This document shows positions 8,675-16,557 of a stretch of DNA of 64,000 nucleotides, in pieces (the first letter of the stretch is position 1; each line of letters starts with the position of its first letter). The stretch covers positions 1-64,000 of the forward strand of contig NZ_JBKGXS010000002.1 in NCBI RefSeq assembly GCF_046546475.1, read 5' to 3'. The translations under genes and the position numbers were made by a program. The notes beneath the pieces were generated by a model that was given only the letters and a program-made list of their open reading frames with translations, was not told the DNA's origin and did no database searches. Source of the DNA: Pseudonocardia phyllosphaerae. GTDB lineage: Bacteria > Actinomycetota > Actinomycetes > Mycobacteriales > Pseudonocardiaceae.

Positions 8675-9790
8675 GTGACCCGTCGCCTGCGTCCGTCCCG
8701 CCTCGCCGCCGCGGCCGCGCTCGTCCTGTCCGCCGGTGCCGCCGGGCTGGGTCTGTACGTGCGCCGGGAGATGGGCGCCTCGCGCGCCGAACTCGCCCGG
8801 ATCGCGGCGGGGTCGCCGCACGCCCGCGACGGGGCGTTCGCGAACCTCGAGCCCGCCTCCCGCGACGCCGGGGTCGTGCTGCGGATGGTCGCGAACATGC
8901 TGCGCGGCACGCCCGCGGTGAGCGCGCCGCCGGAGTGGATCCCGCTGTCTCCGCTGGTCGTGCCGCCGTGTCCGTCCGCGCTGGCCGCGACGTGGCTGGG
9001 GCACGCCTGCGTGCTGCTGGAGGTCGACGGACGGCGGGTGCTCACCGACCCGGTGTGGTCGCGCTGCGCCTCGCCGGTGCCGTTCGCCGGGCCGAAACGG
9101 CTCCACCCGGTGGTCGCGCCGCTCGACGCGCTGCCCCCGTGCGAGGTCGTGCTGCTCTCCCACGACCACTACGACCATCTCGACCGGCGCACGGTGCTCG
9201 CGCTGGCCCGCACCACCGACGCCGTGTTCGTCGCGCCGCTCGGTGTCGGCGCGCACCTGCGGTCCTGGGGTGTGCCCGCCGAGCGGGTGGTCGAGCGCGA
9301 CCACGACGGCGTCGCCGAGGTCGCCGGGCTCACGCTGACCTGCCTGCCCGCGCGGCACTTCTCCGGGCGCGGGCTACGCCCGGACACCACCCAGTGGGCG
9401 GCGTGGAAGGTCGCCGGGGGCGAGCACACGGTCTACGTCGGCGGCGACTCCGGGCCGTCGCGGGTGCACGCGGCGACCGGGGCCGCGCACGGCCCGTTCG
9501 ACCTGACCGTGCTCCCGATCGGCGCCTACGACGAGGGCTGGGCCGGCCTGCACCTCGACCCGGAGCAGGCGGTGGCCGCGCACCGGGCGCTGCGCGGCCG
9601 GCTGATGCTGCCGATGCACTGGGCGACGTTCAACCTCGGTTTCCACCCGTGGGACGAGCCGGCCGAGCGCGCCCGCAAGGCCGCGGCCGCCGACGACGTG
9701 ACGCTGCTGCTCCCCCGCCCCGGCGAGCGGGTCGACGCGACCGGCCCCGGCCCGTTCCCGGCCGAGCCGTGGTGGCCCGCACCGCGCTGA
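8675..9790 (+). CDS. MBL-fold hydrolase, NAPE-PLD/UlaG-like, membrane-anchored
   Basis: Metallo-beta-lactamase-fold hydrolase, about 371 residues. An N-terminal hydrophobic helix (LAAAAALVLSAGAAGLGLYV) suggests a signal anchor. The Zn-binding signature is in LLSHDHYDHLD near residue 160 (HxHxDH); further ligands are in LPARHFSGRG near 228, YVGGDSGPS near 250 and MLPMHWATF near 312. The pattern (GLRPDTTQWAAW, PIGAYDEGW) is that of NAPE-hydrolysing phospholipase-D-like and UlaG-like proteins, so a phosphodiester or lactone substrate is possible. GTG 8675 is used; GTG 8666 is also in frame. Confidence 0.82.
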   Translation: MTRRLRPSRLAAAAALVLSAGAAGLGLYVRREMGASRAELARIAAGSPHARDGAFANLEPASRDAGVVLRMVANMLRGTPAVSAPPEWIPLSPLVVPPCPSALAATWLGHACVLLEVDGRRVLTDPVWSRCASPVPFAGPKRLHPVVAPLDALPPCEVVLLSHDHYDHLDRRTVLALARTTDAVFVAPLGVGAHLRSWGVPAERVVERDHDGVAEVAGLTLTCLPARHFSGRGLRPDTTQWAAWKVAGGEHTVYVGGDSGPSRVHAATGAAHGPFDLTVLPIGAYDEGWAGLHLDPEQAVAAHRALRGRLMLPMHWATFNLGFHPWDEPAERARKAAAADDVTLLLPRPGERVDATGPGPFPAEPWWPAPR

Positions 9791-10226
9791 GCCCGCCCCG
9801 TCCTGCACCCCGCCGTCCCACCCCGGCCGCCGCTCGCTCCCGAGCGGCGACACGCTGTCGCATCCCGGATTGTCCTGCGCCTTTTCAGCGGATTCCGTCG
9901 TCGGCCGGACGCCGTATCCCGCCGGTGACTCCGCGTACCGGCCCGGACCGGGACCGTCGCCGTCACGGAGTCGGCACCGAGTCGGCACCGAGTCGGCACC
10001 GAGTCGTCGTCACAGAACTGTGTCCGGGAATGTCACCGCTGGGGTTCGACAGGACACATCGGGGTGCCCTATTCTTCCGGTCAATCGATTCGCTGCACGG
10101 TTCGCCCACGTCTTCCCCGCCGGTCCACGCCTGGTCCCGGCGCGTGCGCATACGGCTCCGCGGAGCGGTCGCTCGCCCTTTTCCATCCGTTCGGATGGTG
10201 CGATTCTTCGCGGAAGGAATGACGAC
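9791..10226. other. 436-bp intergenic region upstream of lsr2
   Basis: No convincing gene. It holds an 11-bp tandem repeat (next entry) and the lsr2 promoter and leader. Base composition becomes less GC-rich towards lsr2 (for example the stretch near 10070-10100 and 10180-10220). Confidence 0.5.
9968..10006. repeat. 11-bp tandem repeat upstream of lsr2
   Basis: Three and a half copies of GAGTCGGCACC. It lies about 220 bp before the lsr2 start, too far for a core promoter element. It could be a minisatellite or a binding array. Confidence 0.85.
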
Positions 10227-10574
10227 GTGGCGCAGCAGACGACGATCACGCTGGTCGACGACCTGGACGGCGGCGAGGCCGACGAGCAGATCGAGTTCAC
10301 CGTCGACGGCCGCGCCTACGAGATCGACCTGTCCACCGAGAATGCCGAGCGGCTGCGGGAATCGCTGGCGCCCTACATCTCCGCGGCCCGGCGGGCGGCG
10401 AGCACCTACCGCGCCGCCGGATCCGGCGCCGCCTCGTCGTCGAACGGATCGAGTGCCTCGGATCGCGCCGCGAACCGCGCGGTACGGGAATGGGCGATCG
10501 CCCAGGGCATGAAGATCTCCGAGCGCGGCCGGATCCCCACCTCGGTTCTCGAGGCGTACCAGAACGCTCACTGA
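10227..10574 (+). CDS. lsr2: Lsr2 nucleoid-associated protein
   Basis: Xenogeneic-silencing, DNA-bridging protein of actinobacteria, 115 residues, the usual length. The N-terminal dimerisation domain (QQTTITLVDDLDGGEADEQI, then the FTVDGRAYEIDLS strands) is followed by a Ser/Ala-rich linker with SSSNGSSAS and the C-terminal DNA-binding domain, in which RAVREWAIAQGMKISERGRIP carries the RGR minor-groove clamp. The start is GTG 10227, with GGAAGG nine bases upstream. Single gene, with long leader DNA in front. Confidence 0.95.
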   Translation: MAQQTTITLVDDLDGGEADEQIEFTVDGRAYEIDLSTENAERLRESLAPYISAARRAASTYRAAGSGAASSSNGSSASDRAANRAVREWAIAQGMKISERGRIPTSVLEAYQNAH

Positions 10575-10721
10575 CGTCCCTCCGCGGACGTTCCCGGCCA
10601 CGATTCCGGGCGGGACGCGCAGCGGGAACGGCAGGGTCGGCGGCGGCGCCGGAGTGCGCGAGCTGGTCGAGCGGGAGCTGCGGGACCGCTACGCCTGAGC
10701 CAGGCGCCTCGACCCGGTATC

Positions 10722-10734
10722 GACAACTGTTATC
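10722..10734. promoter_or_regulatory. Possible metal-regulator operator before the CobW-like gene
   Basis: GACAACTGTTATC is an imperfect AT-rich palindrome ending eight bases before the start codon, in otherwise GC-rich DNA. CobW/YciC genes are often Zur-controlled, so a Zur-type site is possible. The match to a Zur consensus is weak and this is only a candidate. Confidence 0.3.
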
Positions 10735-10742
10735 ATCAAGCA

Positions 10743-11831
10743 ATGGTCGACCGTCGTGTTCCCGTCACGATCCTGTCCGGGTTGGCGGGGTCGGCGACCA
10801 CCGCACTGCTCGCCCGCCTGCTCGCGAACACCGACGGCCGGCGGATCGCCGCCGTGGTGCCGGGTGCCGGCCCGCCCGGCGCGGCTGCAGCACCCGGCTG
10901 CCTGTGCTGCGCCCACCGCGCGGACGTCCTCGCCGCCGTCGGCGAGCTGGCGGCGACCGGGCGCTACGACCACGTCGTCGTCGAGGCCGGGGCGACGACG
11001 GAGCCGGTGGCCGTCGCGGCGATGTTCGACTGGGCCGGCCCGCAGCACGACGTCGGGCCCGGCGCCAGGGCCCGCCTGGACGCGATGGTCACCGTCGTGG
11101 ACGCGACGACCTTCGAGACCGACCTGACCAGCGCCGACACCCTGGCCGAGCGCGGCCTCGCCGGTGGCTCCGGCGCGCGCGGCCCCGTCGGCGGAGCCAC
11201 CGAGGACGACCGGACCGTCGCGGACCTGCTCGCCGAGCAGGTCGAGTTCGCCGACGTCGTGGTCCTCGCCCGGACCGCCGACGTGCCCCCGACCCGGCCC
11301 GCGCGGCTCGAGGCGCTGCTGCGACGGCTGAACCCGCGCGCCCGGCTGCACCGCGACGACGCCCCGCTCACCGCGCTGCTCGACACCCCGGCACCGCAGC
11401 CGGTCCCGGCGGTTCCGGAGACCACGGAGCACGGCATCAGCAGCGTGACCTGGCGGGCACGGCGCCCGTTCCACCCGGCGCGCCTGCTCGCCGCCCTCGA
11501 CGACTGGCCGGGCCTGCTCCGCAGCCGCGGCTACTGCTGGATCGCCTCGCGGCCGGAGCTCGCCGGACTCTGGTCGCAGACCGGGCCGCACATGGCACTC
11601 GATCCGATGACGGCGTGGTCGGCCTGGGACGGCCCCCGCGGCCACGAGATCGTCTTCATCGGGCTCGGGCTCACCCGCGACGGCGTCACCCGGAGGCTCG
11701 ACCCGGCCCTGCTCACCGACGACGAGCTGCTCGCCGGACCGGACGCGTGGCGGTGCCTGCCCGACCCCCTGCCGTCGTGGGACCCGGGGCCGGACTCCCT
11801 GCCGCGCAGGGCCGCCCGGGACGTGGCCTGA
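10743..11831 (+). CDS. CobW/YciC-like protein with degenerate P-loop
   Basis: Member of the COG0523 metallochaperone family, 362 residues. The metal motif GCLCC is intact (Cys53, Cys55, Cys56) and the C-terminal CobW domain is present (DWPGLLRSRGYCWIAS, then TGPHMALDPMTAWSAW). The GTPase part is eroded: the P-loop reads GLAGSATT where the family has GxxGxGKT, so Gly-Lys is replaced by Ala-Thr at residues 18-19. The base-recognition NKxD motif is also missing (LARTADV at that place). It therefore probably binds metal without normal GTP hydrolysis, as some actinobacterial YciC-type paralogues made under zinc limitation may do. A ribosome-hibernation role like that of mycobacterial CobW-type Mrf is conceivable but not shown. 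Confidence 0.78.
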   Translation: MVDRRVPVTILSGLAGSATTALLARLLANTDGRRIAAVVPGAGPPGAAAAPGCLCCAHRADVLAAVGELAATGRYDHVVVEAGATTEPVAVAAMFDWAGPQHDVGPGARARLDAMVTVVDATTFETDLTSADTLAERGLAGGSGARGPVGGATEDDRTVADLLAEQVEFADVVVLARTADVPPTRPARLEALLRRLNPRARLHRDDAPLTALLDTPAPQPVPAVPETTEHGISSVTWRARRPFHPARLLAALDDWPGLLRSRGYCWIASRPELAGLWSQTGPHMALDPMTAWSAWDGPRGHEIVFIGLGLTRDGVTRRLDPALLTDDELLAGPDAWRCLPDPLPSWDPGPDSLPRRAARDVA

Positions 11832-11866
11832 GACCGGTATCGCTCACCTGATCGTGGATCCTCGGC

Positions 11867-11885
11867 ACATGTGAGGCTAGCCTCG
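11867..11885. promoter_or_regulatory. Iron box (IdeR/DmdR-type) before siderophore-binding gene
   Basis: ACATGTGAGGCTAGCCTCG aligns with the DtxR-family consensus TTAGGTTAGGCTAACCTAA at 12 of 19 positions and contains the perfect 12-bp palindrome GAGGCTAGCCTC (11873-11884). It lies about 50 bp before the start of an iron-siderophore-binding lipoprotein gene, where iron-dependent repression is expected. Confidence 0.75.
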
Positions 11886-11934
11886 CCTCTGCCGGGCGCC
11901 GCACCGTGCGGGCCGGCGGAGAGGACGTACCGAC

Positions 11935-12915
11935 ATGCCCCGATCCCTGCTACGCACGCTGACCGCGTGCGTGGTCCTGCTCCTCGCGACGGCGGGCTGC
12001 TCCTCCGGTGGTGAGCAGTCCGGCGGGGCGGCGGCCCCGCCCGACGGCGCCTTCCCGGTGACCCTGAACCACGCGTTCGGGCAGACCACGATCCCCAAGC
12101 GCCCCGAGCGCGTCGTCGCGCTGGGCTACAACGAGGCCGACTTCGTCGAGGCCCTCGGCGTGCAGCCGATCGCCGAGCGCCAGGTCCTCGGCAAGTACCC
12201 GTTCCAGCAGCGGCCGTGGCAGCCGAACCCGCCGCTCGGCCCGGCGCCGCAGGTCCTCGGCGGCTCGACCGTGCCCGTCGAGCAGATCGCCGCGCTCAAG
12301 CCCGACCTGATCCTCGGCGTCTACTCCTACCTGGACAAGGGCACCTACGACCAGCTCGCGAAGATCGCCCCGACGGTCGCCCAGGGCACCCCGGACGGCA
12401 GCAACGCCGCCCGGTGGGACGAGCAGACCCGGATCACCGGCAAGGCGCTCGGCCTGGAGCAGAAGGCCGACGAGGTGATCGCGCAGACACAGAAGAAGTT
12501 CGACGAGGCCAAGGCCGCGCACCCCGGCTTCGCCGGCAAGGGCCTGTCGATGGACTTCGTGATCAGCGGCAAGCCGTACAACTTCGGCACCGACGACCTG
12601 CGCGCACAGATCTTCGCCGGGCTCGGGTTCAAGGTCCGCCCGAAGACCCAGAACCTGTCGCTGGAGCAGCAGGGCCAGCTCGACAACGACGTGCTCGTCG
12701 TCCTCGGCCGCAGCAAGGCCGAGGCGATGAAGGACCCGGTGTTCGCCGCGATCCCCGCGGTCAAGGCCGGCCGGGTCGCCTACCTGGGCCCGTTCGACAC
12801 CGAGTTCGCCGCGGCGCTGGGCTACTCCAGCCCGCTGTCGCTGCCGTACCTGATCGACAAGGTCTCCCCGGTGCTCGACGCCGCGCAGAAGGGGCAGGCG
12901 CCCGAGCTGAAGTGA
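11935..12915 (+). CDS. Fe(III)-siderophore-binding lipoprotein (FepB/FhuD type)
   Basis: Extracellular siderophore receptor of an ABC importer, 326 residues. The signal peptide ends in the lipobox at Cys22 (ATAGC). Family features are the HAFGQTTIPKRPERVVALGYNEADFVEALGV start typical of FecB/FepB proteins, then EQIAALKPDLILGVYSY, and the C-terminal AIPAVKAGRVAYLGP. No permease or ATPase lies next to it; the FecCD importer at 1872-4932 or one outside the window must serve it. The iron box upstream indicates induction under iron limitation. The last codons PELK-stop are part of a 15-bp tandem repeat. Confidence 0.9.
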   Translation: MPRSLLRTLTACVVLLLATAGCSSGGEQSGGAAAPPDGAFPVTLNHAFGQTTIPKRPERVVALGYNEADFVEALGVQPIAERQVLGKYPFQQRPWQPNPPLGPAPQVLGGSTVPVEQIAALKPDLILGVYSYLDKGTYDQLAKIAPTVAQGTPDGSNAARWDEQTRITGKALGLEQKADEVIAQTQKKFDEAKAAHPGFAGKGLSMDFVISGKPYNFGTDDLRAQIFAGLGFKVRPKTQNLSLEQQGQLDNDVLVVLGRSKAEAMKDPVFAAIPAVKAGRVAYLGPFDTEFAAALGYSSPLSLPYLIDKVSPVLDAAQKGQAPELK

Positions 12916-12960
12916 CCCGAGCTGAAGTGACCCGGGCTGACATGACCCCGGGCTGACCGG
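12901..12960. repeat. 15-bp tandem repeat containing the stop codon
   Basis: CCCGAGCTGAAGTGA is repeated exactly twice (12901-12915 and 12916-12930), followed by two diverged units (CCCGGGCTGACATGA and CCCCGGGCTGACCGG). Unit one is the gene's last four codons plus TGA. Since 15 is a multiple of three, TGA recurs in frame at each of the first three units. Confidence 0.95.
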
Positions 12961-13021
12961 TGCCGCGTCCTGTCCGGTGAAACGCTGGGCGGGACGCGGC
13001 ACGCCCCGTAGCGTCTCCCCC

Positions 13022-14104
13022 GTGCGGGCGACCATTGTCGGGGCGGGCATCGGTGGACTCGCCGCTGCGGCGGGGCTGCACGCGGCGGGCTGGACGGTGA
13101 CCGTCCGCGAACGCGCACCCGGACCGGCGACCGACGGGACGGCGCTGGGCATGTGGCCGGCCGCGGTGCGGGCCCTCGACGGGCTGGGGCTCGGCGACGG
13201 CCTGCGGGCGGTGTCCTGCCCACAGACCACCGGCACCCTGCGCCGCCCGGACGGCCGCGTTCTCGCCACGATCGACACCCGCCGGGCCGGCGAGGTCCAC
13301 CTGGTCGCCCGGCCCGACCTGCGGGCCCTGCTCGGCTCGCGGCTGCCCGAGGGCACGATCCGCTACGCCGAGCCCGTCGCCACCGAGGAGCTGCCCACCC
13401 TGCGCGCGGGGTCCGACCTGCTCGTCGGTGCCGACGGTCTGCACGGCGCGTGCCGCACCCTGCTGCCCGGCGGGGACCGCGTCCGGATCCGGGAGACCGG
13501 CACCGTCGCCTACCGCGGAGTCGCCTCCGTCCGGGTCGACGCCGGCAGCGAGACCTGGGGCCGCGGCGCCCGGTTCGGCGTGCTCCCGCACGGCCCCGGC
13601 GCGGACCGGGCCAACTGGTACGCCGTGCTCCCGGTGGCAGACGTCCCCGCCCGGCGCGACCCCGCCGCGGATCTCGCCCTGCTGCGCAGACGCTTCGGTG
13701 ACTGGCACGACCCGGTTCCCCGGGTCCTCGACCGGATCGACGACGACGGCTACCTGCGCCACCGGCTCGCCGACCTCACTCCACCCCTGCCGGCCTGGAC
13801 CGACGGCCGGGCGGTGGCGGTGCTCGGCGACGCCGCGCACGCGATGACACCGGATCTCGGGCAGGGCGCGTGCCAGGCCCTGCTCGACGGCGTCGCACTG
13901 GCCGAGGCCCTCGGCGGTGCCGCGCCTGCCGAGTCCCTCGGCGAAGGCCGGGCGGAGCTGGAGCAGGCGCTGCGCCGCTGGGACCGGGAACGCCGTCCGT
14001 ACGCACACCGGCTGGTCCGGGTGGCCCGCACCGTGCACCGGGTGGCGCAGGCCCGCCGCGGCACCCGGCTCCGTGACGCCCTGATGTCGGCGCTCCCGCT
14101 CTGA
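13022..14104 (+). CDS. FAD-dependent monooxygenase (PHBH/UbiH fold)
   Basis: Cytoplasmic flavoprotein hydroxylase, 360 residues. The Rossmann motif IVGAGIGGLAAAAGL is at residues 5-19, the DG motif is DLLVGADGLHGACR near 140, and the GD motif is VAVLGDAAHAMTPDLGQGAC near 270. The GTG start places the Rossmann strand at the N-terminus as expected; the slightly longer upstream frame adds only promoter-derived residues. The substrate is unknown; the nearest neighbours (siderophore-binding protein upstream, pyrimidine operon 170 bp downstream) do not decide it. Related proteins hydroxylate aromatic rings or oxidise polyketides. Confidence 0.82.
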   Translation: MRATIVGAGIGGLAAAAGLHAAGWTVTVRERAPGPATDGTALGMWPAAVRALDGLGLGDGLRAVSCPQTTGTLRRPDGRVLATIDTRRAGEVHLVARPDLRALLGSRLPEGTIRYAEPVATEELPTLRAGSDLLVGADGLHGACRTLLPGGDRVRIRETGTVAYRGVASVRVDAGSETWGRGARFGVLPHGPGADRANWYAVLPVADVPARRDPAADLALLRRRFGDWHDPVPRVLDRIDDDGYLRHRLADLTPPLPAWTDGRAVAVLGDAAHAMTPDLGQGACQALLDGVALAEALGGAAPAESLGEGRAELEQALRRWDRERRPYAHRLVRVARTVHRVAQARRGTRLRDALMSALPL

Positions 14105-14272
14105 GCCGTCCCGGCGGCACCGCGCGACCCCTCCGGCCTGCGACGACACACCGCACCCGGACCGGTACGCCCGTCCCACCTGTGAACGCTCTGTTGCCGC
14201 CCGCCCGGCACCCTTGCCCGCGGCCCCGTCACGGACGAAAGTCTGCCTCCTCCGGGTGAAGAGGGGGCCGGC

Positions 14273-15721
14273 ATGCGGGGCTGGACGGTGGTGCACGGGG
14301 GGAAGACGCCCCCGCCCGGTGAGGTCGTCGCACCGGACGAGCGGCTGTCCTGGCCGCGGACGATCGGGCTCGGCGGCCAGCACGTCATCGCCATGTTCGG
14401 GGCGACGTTCGTCTTCCCGGTGATCATGGGGCTGAACCCGAACATCGCGATCCTCGCCTCCGGCGTCGCGACGGCGATCTTCCTGCTGATGACCCGCGGC
14501 CGGGTGCCCAGCTACCTGGGGACCTCGGCGTCGTTCGTCGGCGGGGTCGCGGCGATCCGTGCGCAGGGCGGCGACTCCGCGGCGGTGACCGGCGCGATCT
14601 GCGTCGCCGGGCTGGTGCTGCTGGTCGTCGGGCTGGTCGTGCACAAGGTCGGCGCGCACGTGGTCAACACGCTGCTGCCCCCGGTGGTGACCGGTGCGGT
14701 CGTCATGCTGATCGGGTTCAACCTCGCCACGGTCGCGGCCACGGTGTACTGGCCGCAGGACCAGTGGTCCGGGCTGGTCACGATGGTCGCGGTGATCGCG
14801 GCCGCGGTGCTGCTGCCCGGCTTCTGGGGCCGGATCGGCATCCTGATCGGGCTGCTCACGGGCTTCGTCGTGTCCTGGCTGTTCGACGTCGTCGGCGGCC
14901 CCATCACCGCCCCCGACGCCAACGGCGCCGTCTCCACCCACCCGCGCGTCGACCTGTCCGGGCTGGAGTCCGCGAGCTGGGTCGGGTTGCCACCGGCGAC
15001 CCAGACCGGCCCGGACGGCATGGAGATCACCGGCTGGCACCTGCCGACGTTCTCGTTCGCGTTCGTGTTGCTCGTGCTGCCCTCGGTGATCGCGCTGGTC
15101 GCGGAGAACACCGGGCACGTCAAGGCGGTGCAGGGCATGACCCGCACCGACCTCGACCCCTACCTCGGCCGCGCGCTCGCCGGTGACGGCGTCGGCACCG
15201 CGCTGGCCGGGTTCGTCGGCGGCTCTCCCACCACGACCTACGCCGAGAACATCGGCGTCATGGCCGCCACCCGCGTCTACTCGACGGCGGCGTACTGGGT
15301 GGCCGCGCTCGTCGCCGTCCTGCTGGGGTTCTGCCCGAAGTTCGGCGCGCTGATCGTCGCCGTGCCCGGCGGGGTGCTCGGCGGCCTGACCGTCGTGCTC
15401 TACGGGATGGTCGGCCTCCTCGGCGCCAAGATCTGGGTGGAGAACCAGGTCGACCTCGGCCACCCCGGCAACCTCGTGCCGCTGGCCTCCGGGCTGATCA
15501 TCGGCATCGGCGGGGTCAGCCTCACGATCGGCAGCTTCGAGCTGTCGGGCATCGCGTTCGGGACGATCGTCGTCGTCCTCGGCTACCACCTGCTGCGGGC
15601 CGCGCTGCCCGCGCACCGCAGACCCCCGGTCGACGTGGCGGCGACGGAGCCGCCCGCCCCGGGCTCCCCGGCCGTGACGGACACCCCGCCGGTCGGGACC
15701 GCGAAGGAGGGATCGGCATGA
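14273..15721 (+). CDS. NCS2 uracil/xanthine permease
   Basis: Membrane nucleobase transporter of the NCS2 (UraA/PbuX) family, 482 residues with about 14 hydrophobic segments. The key substrate and proton sites are readable: GLGGQHVIAMFGATFVFP in TM1, LPSVIALVAENTGHVKAV with the TM8 Glu, and GGSPTTTYAENIGVMAATRV in TM10. The stop codon overlaps the start of the beta-ureidopropionase gene (ATGA), so it is the first gene of a pyrimidine/hydantoin catabolic operon and uracil or a related pyrimidine is the likely cargo. The Pro-rich C-terminal tail after the last helix is probably cytoplasmic and unstructured. Confidence 0.9.
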   Translation: MRGWTVVHGGKTPPPGEVVAPDERLSWPRTIGLGGQHVIAMFGATFVFPVIMGLNPNIAILASGVATAIFLLMTRGRVPSYLGTSASFVGGVAAIRAQGGDSAAVTGAICVAGLVLLVVGLVVHKVGAHVVNTLLPPVVTGAVVMLIGFNLATVAATVYWPQDQWSGLVTMVAVIAAAVLLPGFWGRIGILIGLLTGFVVSWLFDVVGGPITAPDANGAVSTHPRVDLSGLESASWVGLPPATQTGPDGMEITGWHLPTFSFAFVLLVLPSVIALVAENTGHVKAVQGMTRTDLDPYLGRALAGDGVGTALAGFVGGSPTTTYAENIGVMAATRVYSTAAYWVAALVAVLLGFCPKFGALIVAVPGGVLGGLTVVLYGMVGLLGAKIWVENQVDLGHPGNLVPLASGLIIGIGGVSLTIGSFELSGIAFGTIVVVLGYHLLRAALPAHRRPPVDVAATEPPAPGSPAVTDTPPVGTAKEGSA

Positions 15722-16557
15722 GCAGCACGGTGCGCGCGGCGATCGTGCAGGCCAAGTGGACCGGCGACACCGCGTCCATGATCGAGGTGCACGAGGCGTG
15801 GGCCCGGACCGCCGCCGAGCAGGGCGCGCAGGTCATGGGCTTCCAGGAGGTGTTCAACGCCCCGTACTTCTGCCAGGTGCAGGAGCCCGAGCACTACGCC
15901 TGGGCCGAGCCGCTCGACGGCCCGACCGTCACCCGGATGCAGGCGCTGGCCCGCGAGACCGGGATGGTGCTCGTCGTCCCGGTCTTCGAGCGGGAGAGCG
16001 CAGGCAACTTCTACAACACCGCCGTGGTCATCGAGCGCGACGGCGAGGTGCTCGGCAGCTACCGCAAGCACCACATCCCGCAGGTCAAGGGGTTCTGGGA
16101 GAAGTTCTACTTCCGGCCCGGCAACCTCGGCTGGCCGGTGTTCGAGACCTCGGCCGGACGGATCGGCGTCTACATCTGCTACGACCGGCACTTCCCCGAG
16201 GGCTGGCGCGCGCTCGGCCTCGCGGGTGCGCAGATCGTGTTCAACCCGAGCGCCACCAGCCGCGGCCTGTCGGCGTACCTGTGGAAGCTCGAGCAGCCGG
16301 CCGCCGCCGTCGCCAACGAGTACTTCGTCGCCGCGATCAACCGGATCGGCGTCGAGGAATACGGCGACAACGACTTCTACGGCACGTCCTACTTCGTCGA
16401 CCCGCGCGGGCAGTTCGTCGGCGACGTCGGCTCCGACACCGACGAGGAGCTGCTGGTCCGCGACCTGGACCTCGGCCTGATCGACGAGGTCCGCGAGCAG
16501 TGGGCCTTCTACCGGGACCGCCGCCCCGACGCCTACGGATCGCTGGTGACGCCATGA
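15718..16557 (+). CDS. Beta-ureidopropionase / N-carbamoyl amidohydrolase (nitrilase superfamily)
   Basis: Hydrolyses N-carbamoyl-beta-alanine (or a related N-carbamoyl amino acid) to the amino acid, CO2 and ammonia; last step of reductive pyrimidine breakdown. The 279-residue nitrilase fold has the catalytic triad: Glu in GFQEVFNAPYFC near residue 42, Lys in SYRKHHIPQVKGFWEK near 115, and Cys in IGVYICYDRHFPEGWR near 160. The PQVKGFWEKFYFRPGN stretch is characteristic of beta-alanine synthases. The start overlaps the permease stop and the stop overlaps the dihydropyrimidinase start (both ATGA). Its product, beta-alanine, is also the predicted substrate of NRPS module 4 in this window. Confidence 0.87.
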   Translation: MSSTVRAAIVQAKWTGDTASMIEVHEAWARTAAEQGAQVMGFQEVFNAPYFCQVQEPEHYAWAEPLDGPTVTRMQALARETGMVLVVPVFERESAGNFYNTAVVIERDGEVLGSYRKHHIPQVKGFWEKFYFRPGNLGWPVFETSAGRIGVYICYDRHFPEGWRALGLAGAQIVFNPSATSRGLSAYLWKLEQPAAAVANEYFVAAINRIGVEEYGDNDFYGTSYFVDPRGQFVGDVGSDTDEELLVRDLDLGLIDEVREQWAFYRDRRPDAYGSLVTP

